From: JAGNLV01 sp964612145
Lineage (GTDB): Bacteria; Zixibacteria; MSB-5A5; GN15; FEB-12
DNA length: 64,000 nucleotides
Reading direction: 5' to 3'
NCBI GenBank assembly: GCA_964612145.1
Contig: CAZTBP010000002.1
Coordinates: 1-64,000, forward strand
Shown here: positions 57,755-64,000 of the stretch, piece by piece
Layout: every line of letters begins with the position of its first letter
Position numbering within the stretch: the first letter of the stretch is position 1
The notes under the pieces: generated by a model
What the model was told of the DNA's origin: nothing
Seen by the model: only the letters and a program-made list of their open reading frames with translations
Database searches by the model: none
Program-made: the position numbers and the translations under genes

Positions 57755-58765
57755 CTACTTCTCCGCAGCTCGACCGCCCGGCTTGATGCCCTCATCGGTA
57801 ATGTAATACGAGACCAGCTCAATCGGGGTAATATCAAACGCCGGTGAGAATACCTTCACGCCATCCGGAGCAGTCTTTTGCCCGAATCCCTCGGTGACTT
57901 CCTGTGCGGCCCGCTCTTCTATCGGGATGTCGGAGCCCGATTCGATGTTGTTGTCGAAGGTCGAGTATGGGGCTGCCACATAGAATGGCACGTTATGCGC
58001 CCTGGCCACGACGGCCAGTGGATAGGTCCCGATCTTATTCGCGACATCACCGTTTTTGGCAATTCGATCGGCTCCAACAACGACGTGCTGGACTTTCCCC
58101 TGTCGCATGAGTGTCGCCGCCACGCTGTCGCAAACAAGCGTGACATCAATTCCGGCCTGCTTGAGTTCCCAGGATGTTAGCCGGGCGCCTTGAAGCAGCG
58201 GTCTGGTCTCGTCGGCATAGACCGTCACCTTCTTCCCCTGATCGTGAGCCGTGTAGATCACAGCCAGCGCCGTACCGATCCCGCCGGTGGCAAGCGCTCC
58301 GGCGTTGCAGTGCGTCAGGACTCCATCACCGGGGTTGATCAGCGACGCGCCGTGGCGGCCTATACTCTCGCAAAGGATGCGGTCTTCATTGTGAATTGCT
58401 TCCGCCTCCTGCCACAGGATCTTCAGCGTATCAACCCTGTTGATCGGTTTTTCATTGCGAATTCGGTCCGTCACCCGATCAATGGCCCAGGCGAGATTTA
58501 CGGCGGTTGGTCTGGCGGCCTTGATCTCGTCACCAACCTCCTCAATATAGTGCAGCGTGAAATCATCGGAGGCTTCCACGGCGATTGCCAGCGCGTAGGC
58601 CGCCGCAATTCCAATTGCCGGCGCCCCGCGGACATCAAGACGCTTAATCGCCCCGATAATGTCTTTGTAGTTGTCCAGCTCAAGATAATTGAATTCAAGT
58701 GGGAGCTTTGTCTGCTCGATGAGCTTGATCCTTTTGCCATCACGAACAATGGCGTTGACTTTCAT
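57755..58765 (-). CDS. mtnA: S-methyl-5-thioribose-1-phosphate isomerase
   Basis: 336 residues. Converts methylthioribose-1-phosphate to methylthioribulose-1-phosphate in methionine salvage. VRGAPAIGIAAAYALA, THCNAGALATGGIGTAL with the catalytic Cys (C153) and VVGADRIAKNGDVANKIGTY with the catalytic Asp (D233) match MtnA. eIF2B-like regulatory proteins share the fold, but both catalytic residues are kept. No other salvage genes lie nearby, so in this organism it may also act on 5-deoxyribose or ribose phosphates. GGAGGAG precedes the ATG. Confidence 0.95.
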   Translation of the reverse strand: MKVNAIVRDGKRIKLIEQTKLPLEFNYLELDNYKDIIGAIKRLDVRGAPAIGIAAAYALAIAVEASDDFTLHYIEEVGDEIKAARPTAVNLAWAIDRVTDRIRNEKPINRVDTLKILWQEAEAIHNEDRILCESIGRHGASLINPGDGVLTHCNAGALATGGIGTALAVIYTAHDQGKKVTVYADETRPLLQGARLTSWELKQAGIDVTLVCDSVAATLMRQGKVQHVVVGADRIAKNGDVANKIGTYPLAVVARAHNVPFYVAAPYSTFDNNIESGSDIPIEERAAQEVTEGFGQKTAPDGVKVFSPAFDITPIELVSYYITDEGIKPGGRAAEK

Positions 58766-58776
58766 GATTTCTCCTC

Positions 58777-59193
58777 CTACTCGCCGACAAGCTGAAAGAT
58801 TATGCGCCGGTGCCGAGATTTGTTGTCAAAGTCGAGAAAGACAACCTGCTGCCAGGTCCCCAGCGTGAGTTTGCCGCCAACAAAGGGAACGGTAATGTCC
58901 GGTCCGATCAGGGCTGACCGAAGGTGCGAAAAGCCGTTGCCGTCGTGCCATGTTTCATCGTGGTGATAGCTCTTGTTCGACGGAATCAGCTTTTCAAAAA
59001 ACTCCGGCAGATCTTTCTGCAGGCCCGGCTCATATTCAATGGTCGTGATGCCGCCGGTCGAGCCGGGGCAAAACGCCGTGACAATTCCGGCTGTCATGCC
59101 GGAATTCCGCACCGCTTCCTGCAGTTCGGACGTGATATTGACTATGTCGCAGTAGCCTTTAGTATCAAGCTGTATTTCCTGGGTGCTTACCAT
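58777..59193 (-). CDS. YjbQ/UPF0047-family protein
   Basis: 138 residues, the full family length. The conserved blocks are present: CPGSTGGITTIEYEPGLQKD, then YHHDETWHDGNGFSHLRSAL with the His/Asp cluster, and GTWQQVVFLDFDNKSRHRRI. E. coli YjbQ has weak thiamine-phosphate synthase activity; the physiological role is not settled. It lies 22 bp after the acyl-CoA synthetase and 11 bp before mtnA. Confidence 0.93.
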   Translation of the reverse strand: MVSTQEIQLDTKGYCDIVNITSELQEAVRNSGMTAGIVTAFCPGSTGGITTIEYEPGLQKDLPEFFEKLIPSNKSYHHDETWHDGNGFSHLRSALIGPDITVPFVGGKLTLGTWQQVVFLDFDNKSRHRRIIFQLVGE

Positions 59194-59215
59194 AGGTCAG
59201 CAGTCCTCTCGTTTC

Positions 59216-60880
59216 TTATCCATACTTGTATCGCTTCACTTTTCGTGTCGAGGTCTTTTCGAGTTCTTCCAGTTGCACGGTAACGTTGCTCAAGCGTTTG
59301 AAGGTCGCGACATGCGCATTGATAGAATTCACAACCTCACCCACCGATTCCCTGACCTTCTCCATATCCGGTGATGCCGGATCTATATCTTTGTCCACCG
59401 CAAGCTGCTCGATATCCGGCACAATGACTGCGCAGACCTCTTCCCCCTGTTTATCTTTCCTGGTCCTGCCGTAGACAATACATTCCGAGATCCATCCGGA
59501 GGCGTTGAGTTTCTCTTCGATCTCCTCCGGATAAATATTCTTTCCCGCTCCGGAAATGATGAGATTCTTCTTGCGGCCCGTAATCCAGAGATGGTTGTTG
59601 GACACTCGGCCGAGATCGCCGGTGTAAAGCCACCCGTCGCGAATCAGTTCGGCGGAGTCTTCCGGGTTTTCCCGGTAGCCCCTCGTGCACATTTCACCTC
59701 GAACGAGAATTTCGCCTATTCCGGTTCGGTCGGGGTTTTCGATCCTGATTTCCACGTTCTCCAGCGGTGGTCCTACCGAGCCAAATCGGATGTCATCCGG
59801 CAGATTCACCGAAACAACCGGCGAACACTCGGTCAGACCGTAGCCCTGAAGAAAGTCAAAGCCGATGAGGTTGAAAAAACGCACGATCGAGGGCCTGATA
59901 GCCGCCCCGCCGGAAACGAACAGACGAATAGAGCCGAGCCCGGCTTTTTGGCGCATTGATCGGAAAAGGGTCTTCCCTGCTTTCACGCCCCCCTGCCATG
60001 CCACCTGCGAGGCGGCATACATCGATTTGAACGCGATCCGCCTATGTGTCGGCGCCTGCCCAATAGCCTTGCGAATGGAATGATACATCTTTTCAAACAA
60101 CAGCGGGACGCCGCACATGATGGTCACGGAGTTATTTGCGATATCCTCGAGAATCTCTTTGGACTTCAGCGAGCGCGCATAGACAATACTCGATCCGGAC
60201 ATCAGCGGCGCGAGAAAACCGCAGGTAGCCTCAAACGTGTGGTGCAGCGGGAGCACCGACAAAAACACATCCTCCTTATCAAACGGCAGGGCCTTTTCGA
60301 TACCTTCGAGATCCGCCAGCAGGTTGCCGTGCGTTAACTCGACCCCTTTCGGGCTGCCGGTCGTACCGGAAGTATAAATCAGCGCCGCGACTTCGGCCGG
60401 TTTGGGGTCGGTGCCCTCAGCCGGCATCATGATTTGCCGCCAGTTCTGTGGCGAATCGGCTTCGAATGATATCAACTTGACGCCTGGAAGGCCCTGTACG
60501 AGGTCGGTGAATTTGCCCGAGGCGATAATTGTCCTGAGGCGGCTGTGGCCGGCGATGTAGCTGATCTCACGCTCTTTGAGGTTGGCATCGATAGGTACCA
60601 CCGTACAGCCGGCAGCCAAAATAGCCATGTAGGCCATGCACCATTCCGGACGGTTTTCCGACAGCAGGCCGATGTGTGTTCCGGCCGCAAGCCCTTTGTG
60701 CCGGAGCCCGGCAGCAAAACGTTCGACCAGATCAGCTGCCTCGCCATACGTAAAGGTCTCTCCCTGGCCGCCGTCGGCGCGAAAAGCAACCAGATGAAGA
60801 TGCTTTGCGGCCGATTCAAAAAACCTGCCGTGCAGCGTCTCGCCCGGTTTGAATAGGCTATGGGCGTTGGGATTGGGCAT
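59216..60880 (-). CDS. AMP-forming acyl-CoA synthetase (long-chain type)
   Basis: 554 residues from the ATG at 60880 (MPNPNAHSLF). Activates a fatty acid to acyl-AMP and then acyl-CoA. The ATP-binding P-loop YTSGTTGSPKGVELTHGN, the motif GYGLTECSPVVSVN, and YTGDLGRVSNNHLWITGRKK with the hinge Arg/Lys are present; the C-terminal Lys region reads TSTRKVKRYKYG. No membrane segment is obvious. Substrate chain length is not defined by sequence. It heads a four-gene run (with YjbQ, MtnA and SprT-like), whose joint logic is unclear. Confidence 0.92.
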   Translation of the reverse strand: MPNPNAHSLFKPGETLHGRFFESAAKHLHLVAFRADGGQGETFTYGEAADLVERFAAGLRHKGLAAGTHIGLLSENRPEWCMAYMAILAAGCTVVPIDANLKEREISYIAGHSRLRTIIASGKFTDLVQGLPGVKLISFEADSPQNWRQIMMPAEGTDPKPAEVAALIYTSGTTGSPKGVELTHGNLLADLEGIEKALPFDKEDVFLSVLPLHHTFEATCGFLAPLMSGSSIVYARSLKSKEILEDIANNSVTIMCGVPLLFEKMYHSIRKAIGQAPTHRRIAFKSMYAASQVAWQGGVKAGKTLFRSMRQKAGLGSIRLFVSGGAAIRPSIVRFFNLIGFDFLQGYGLTECSPVVSVNLPDDIRFGSVGPPLENVEIRIENPDRTGIGEILVRGEMCTRGYRENPEDSAELIRDGWLYTGDLGRVSNNHLWITGRKKNLIISGAGKNIYPEEIEEKLNASGWISECIVYGRTRKDKQGEEVCAVIVPDIEQLAVDKDIDPASPDMEKVRESVGEVVNSINAHVATFKRLSNVTVQLEELEKTSTRKVKRYKYG

Positions 60881-60889
60881 AACAACTCT

Positions 60890-60918
60890 AATGTAGAAAG
60901 CCGACAGCAATTTCGCAA
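60890..60918 (-). promoter_or_regulatory. Candidate promoter of the acyl-CoA synthetase
   Basis: TTGCGA (60913-60918), 17-nt spacer, TACATT (60890-60895) on the minus strand. The ATG lies 9 nt past the -10 box, so the leader would be only about 3 nt. Confidence 0.4.
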
Positions 60919-60956
60919 CGGCGTTTTGGTTTACCGACGGTGCATAACCGAGCAAG

Positions 60957-60987
60957 AAAAGGCCGCCGGCGGAGTGCCGGCGGCCTT
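60957..60987 (-). terminator. Intrinsic terminator after the Ig-like lipoprotein gene
   Basis: AAGGCCGCCGGC (60959-60970) and GCCGGCGGCCTT (60976-60987) form a perfect 12-bp stem with a 5-nt loop. On the minus strand TTTTCTTGCT follows. It starts 28 bp after the stop codon of the Ig-like gene. Confidence 0.9.
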
Positions 60988-61015
60988 GATAATCAGACCA
61001 GGTTGAGTATGTCAG

Positions 61016-63118
61016 CTATTCGACCGACACCTCGTGGTACAGCACCACGCCGCCGCGCGGATCCAAGTCGTCAAACGTGATGTTGACGGTACCGGAATCG
61101 GTGGCACCAGCCGTGAAGGAGAAGCCCGTGGCTTCGCCAAAGCCGTTCGTATTCTGTGTCGCGCCGCCAATTGTACCGGACCCGGCAGTGGCCTGAATCG
61201 TGTGGTCACCCAGCGGGTTGCCAAAGCGATCTTTGATCACGACGCTGAAAAAGATGGTCTCACCGGGACGCGCCGTTGACGGACCGTCGACATCACAGTT
61301 CGGGCCATAGGCATTCCCGGTCGTGAGGTTCAGCGAATAGGACACCATCGCGCCGCCGGACCAGTACCAGACAACGTCGGTCGCACCGATACCGTCGTCC
61401 TGACCGCCCGTGAGCGAATGATCCTCTTCGAGCGTGGAGGAGGTGATCTTTACTCGATCGTACGATGAATTGCAGCCATCGGAGAAAGCGCCTTCATCGG
61501 CATCAACGAAATTAGCATCGGCCTTAAACGAAGTACCGTCGATTAAGTAGTTGCCGTTGACATCATACCCTTCCACGAAGACAACTGCCTTGGACTGACC
61601 GTCAGCCGGCAGCGAGGCCGGAACGTTAGCCGCTATCGAGTCGCACACGTGCGAGTTAATAAAGTAGCCGGTGTCGGCGACGTTGCCGCCGGAGGTCTCG
61701 CAGTAAACTTCGACAATACCGTCAGCGCTCGGCACCTGCGTGCCGGCAATCCATACGGTATGGACGGTGCCTTCAAGATCGTAAGTCCGTTCTTCGTGCG
61801 ACTTCATGGTACCTTCGTCAGTCGAGAAGTATACCGCCGTGTTGTTCGGAACCGGGTTCATGTAGATATCGGACACGACAGCTGTGATACCAACCTGGTT
61901 GCCGACGTTATCCCAGTAATCGATATTGCAGAATTCCGTACCGACCACGATGTAGGCCGGCGGGCCGGCCGAGACCATAATCTGTGTCGCGTTTGACAGA
62001 ATAGTGTTGTGATAGGCGCGGATCCGGACGGTACCGGAAATCGTTCCGGACTGGATCGGCACCATCGCCGTTCCCTGGCTGTTGGTGGTCGCTACGACCG
62101 GGCCGTAGTCCAGGGTGTCCAGGCGCTCACCGCCGCCCGGGCCGTCGGTAATGATGAAAGACAACTCGATACCTTCCGGAACCGGGTTGCCCCAGAGGTC
62201 ATAGGCGGTCGCTTCGAGGATTGACGTCTCAATGCCGCCGGTTCCCTTCACGACCAGGTTGACCGCATCAGACTGTAGGAAGATCGAGTTCACTTCCGCA
62301 TTCGGCTGGATCTGAACCGACTTGTCGGCAAAGCCACCGATATTTTCGTCACCAACCGTGACCTTGATATAGGCCGTACCAGACGAGTTGCCGGCAACAT
62401 AAGCAACCTGCGCTGTGCCGGTTCCACCGGTGGTTGTAGCATTCGACGGAATCTGGCCCATGGCATCCCAGGTACCGTTGCCGTTGGCATCAAATACCAG
62501 CGAGTCGATACCGGGCGACCAGACCCCGTTTTCGTCGTTGTCGACAAACTTCTCACCGGCCACAAGCACCAGCGGGGTTCCGTCGGCAACCGGCTGACCG
62601 AGACCATCGACGACGGTGATCGTCACCGTGCTGGTGTCGGCGCCATTAGCGAGCAACAGGGTCGGCGAAAGACTAATGGTCACATTCCCCTGCGGCGCCT
62701 GCTGTTCCTGAGAGACAGCGATACTGGTTGAGGTGGATTTGGGACCATCTGTGAAATTTGTCTGCGCATTGATGACGGCCGCGCCTTCGGTACTGGCGGT
62801 GAATACTGTGGCCGCAACACCATTGGCGTCGGTGATCGCTGAATCGGGTGTGAAAACGCCGGCGCTCGCCGGTTCGATAGTGAAGTATACGACCTGGTTG
62901 GTTACCGGGACGGTTCCGTTGAACACAGTGGCTTCGACAACGGAGGTGTTGTTAACGGTAACGGAGGACGGGCTGGCGCTCACCGTAATGGTGGAGCCGG
63001 CGGCCGTCGCATCGTCATCCTTGACACTCTTGGAGGAACAACCGGCAAGCAGCGCCAAGGCTGCGATGGTTACCACCAAGAGCACGGTTGAACCGGACGT
63101 GAGTTTCCTGCTGAACAT
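61016..63118 (-). CDS. Large Ig-like-domain lipoprotein
   Basis: 700 residues from the ATG at 63118, preceded by GGGAG. A lipoprotein signal ends in the lipobox LLAGC (Cys27). The mature part is built of five or so Big/invasin-type Ig-like modules, visible from repeated phrases such as ITDANGVAATVFTA, GTGTAQVAYVAG, NSQGTAMVPIQSG and TNGFGEATGFSFTAG. Asp-rich loops (DNDENGVWSPG, DANGNGTWDAMG) suggest calcium binding. A Cys-containing region lies near 410-560. It follows a pilus-type secretin by 134 bp on the same strand, so a surface or pilus-associated adhesive or scaffold role is inferred. A terminator follows. Confidence 0.85.
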   Translation of the reverse strand: MFSRKLTSGSTVLLVVTIAALALLAGCSSKSVKDDDATAAGSTITVSASPSSVTVNNTSVVEATVFNGTVPVTNQVVYFTIEPASAGVFTPDSAITDANGVAATVFTASTEGAAVINAQTNFTDGPKSTSTSIAVSQEQQAPQGNVTISLSPTLLLANGADTSTVTITVVDGLGQPVADGTPLVLVAGEKFVDNDENGVWSPGIDSLVFDANGNGTWDAMGQIPSNATTTGGTGTAQVAYVAGNSSGTAYIKVTVGDENIGGFADKSVQIQPNAEVNSIFLQSDAVNLVVKGTGGIETSILEATAYDLWGNPVPEGIELSFIITDGPGGGERLDTLDYGPVVATTNSQGTAMVPIQSGTISGTVRIRAYHNTILSNATQIMVSAGPPAYIVVGTEFCNIDYWDNVGNQVGITAVVSDIYMNPVPNNTAVYFSTDEGTMKSHEERTYDLEGTVHTVWIAGTQVPSADGIVEVYCETSGGNVADTGYFINSHVCDSIAANVPASLPADGQSKAVVFVEGYDVNGNYLIDGTSFKADANFVDADEGAFSDGCNSSYDRVKITSSTLEEDHSLTGGQDDGIGATDVVWYWSGGAMVSYSLNLTTGNAYGPNCDVDGPSTARPGETIFFSVVIKDRFGNPLGDHTIQATAGSGTIGGATQNTNGFGEATGFSFTAGATDSGTVNITFDDLDPRGGVVLYHEVSVE

Positions 63119-63207
63119 AGTTTCTCCCACTGTTTATCTGCGTCGTTGTTTGTTTACCTTGTGAGGTGCAGAAATGCGGTTGTGTATAAAGTCGGCTGCG
63201 ACGGCAC

Positions 63208-63228
63208 AGCCCCGGGGGACCCGGGGCT
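63208..63228. repeat. GC hairpin between secretin and Ig-like gene
   Basis: AGCCCCGGG (63208-63216) and CCCGGGGCT (63220-63228) pair perfectly around 3 nt, 24 bp past the secretin stop. No T-tract follows. It may stabilise the upstream mRNA or reduce read-through. Confidence 0.55.
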
Positions 63229-63252
63229 CGCCACGCAGACCGTTCGTAGAGC

Positions 63253-64000
63253 TTATCCTTCCGTTTCGTTTCTCATGACCAGGTTATCTTCGACGATCGT
63301 GGGCGTTACAAAGATCACCAGGTCACGCACTTCCGACCGGTGCTGGGTGAACTTGAACAGGCGACCCAGCAGCGGAATGTCCTTCAGGATCGGCACGCCG
63401 ATTTCGGCCTCGACATCATCCTCTGTTGTCAGACCACCGATAACAGCGGTCTGGCCGTTGGACACGATAACATTGGTCTCGGCGTTGTTGGTATTGATGA
63501 TCACGCCGTTCGGGTCGAACTGATAGGTCGACCGCTCCGGCTGCAGATGCATGATGATCCGGTCCTCGGCCGTGATATGAGGAGTGACGGTGAGAATAGT
63601 ACCGACTTCCTCGAACACGATTACGACATTACCGGACTCGTCAAACTGCTTGACCGGGATTTTCTGACCCATCTGGATACGGGCTTCCTTGTTGTCTACG
63701 GTCGTGATTTCCGGGTGGGCGATTATCTTACCCCGGCCGGAGTTCACGATGGCTTCGACTACGGCGTCAACGGACCAGCCATGCTGGAGAGCCGTGATGT
63801 TGTAACGACCGGCAACATCGGCGCTGCGGTCGGCAAGGACCTGACCACGCTGCGGATAGGAACGGCCGGACTCGGTCGTGTAGGTACCCTGCGCGGACCA
63901 GTTAATGCCGAGCTCCTCCAGATCGTTGGTGAAGATTTCCAGCAGCTGCGCGGAAATCTTAATCTGTTTGGCAGGCTTGTCCAGTTCCTTGATATAGGAC
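63253..64000 (-). CDS. Secretin (PilQ/GspD family), C-terminal part
   Basis: The frame is open to the window edge, so the 5' end is missing; 249 codons are visible. Reading begins SYIKELDKPAKQIKISAQLL (the end of an N-domain), then the secretin beta-barrel domain with SGRGKIIAHPEITTVDNKEA and GQKIPV, and the hallmark end VPILKDIPLLGRLFKFTQHR, followed by VRDLVIFVTPTIVED. Secretins form the outer-membrane ring for type IV pili, type II secretion or competence. The phrase order fits PilQ best, but pilus genes would be beyond the window. This implies a two-membrane envelope. Confidence 0.93.
   Translation of the reverse strand, partial: SYIKELDKPAKQIKISAQLLEIFTNDLEELGINWSAQGTYTTESGRSYPQRGQVLADRSADVAGRYNITALQHGWSVDAVVEAIVNSGRGKIIAHPEITTVDNKEARIQMGQKIPVKQFDESGNVVIVFEEVGTILTVTPHITAEDRIIMHLQPERSTYQFDPNGVIINTNNAETNVIVSNGQTAVIGGLTTEDDVEAEIGVPILKDIPLLGRLFKFTQHRSEVRDLVIFVTPTIVEDNLVMRNETEG

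Noticed and set aside
1..64000. CRISPR arrays, prophage, insertion sequences, toxin-antitoxin or defence genes
   Set aside because: No regularly spaced repeats, transposase or integrase motifs, or known defence domains were seen anywhere in the window.

Overview
This window is dominated by translation and transcription housekeeping genes, nearly all on the minus strand. The proteins look like those of the FCB group. The clearest signs are a secreted FG-GAP protein ending in an NYPNPFNPST-type sorting/FlgD-like module (519-2093), a fragment of a secreted-protein family with the INNLALTVSNRG motif (36-491), and a pilus secretin next to a large Ig-repeat lipoprotein (61016-64000). Candidate phylum Zixibacteria or a close relative is my best guess. 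That is inference, because no 16S rRNA gene is present.

Layout, following transcription from right to left. (1) 61016-64000: the 3' end of a PilQ/GspD-type secretin, then an Ig-like lipoprotein and a strong terminator. (2) 56985-60880: acyl-CoA synthetase, YjbQ, MtnA and a SprT-like metalloprotein, facing a small unknown plus-strand gene (56671-56988). (3) A peroxiredoxin (55917-56480), then rplM-rpsI-rpsB-tsf-pyrH-frr (51947-55644), ended by a perfect 42-nt palindrome shared with a convergent CBS-domain gene. (4) An isoprenoid/envelope/DNA-repair run: an unknown secreted protein, uppS-cdsA-ubiA-nlpC-uvrC-xseA-xseB-ispA-dxs, then nadK. (5) tRNA-Gly, then from a near-consensus promoter at 39723-39750 a one-direction superoperon: tRNA-Thr, tuf copy 2, rpmG, tRNA-Trp, secE, nusG, rplK, rplA, rplJ, rplL, rpoB, rpoC, rpsL, rpsG, fusA, tuf copy 1, the complete S10, spc and alpha operons, and a terminator at 6501-6538. 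(6) An unknown membrane protein, plsY-gpsA, a MerR-type regulator, tRNA-Pro, a family 2 glycosyltransferase, a hairpin-repeat-rich spacer and two secreted-protein genes.

The gene order of the beta, str, S10, spc and alpha operons is canonical and complete, including the small rpmJ (9565-9681) and rpmG (38147-38299). L36, L33 and S14 are all of the zinc-binding type. Unusual points are: two tuf copies that appear identical up to the stop codon; lysine/alanine tails shared by L17 and L22; an 89-residue extension on S3; promoters with almost no 5' leader at several genes; an Asn in place of a conserved His in Dxs; a frr-uppS junction opened by two extra genes; and intergenic hairpins whose arms differ by compensatory changes around an identical loop.

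I found no CRISPR array, prophage, insertion sequence, defence island or clear new multi-gene system. The parts most likely to hold undescribed biology are the hairpin repeats, the secretin-linked Ig lipoprotein, the unknown small proteins and the leaderless promoters.
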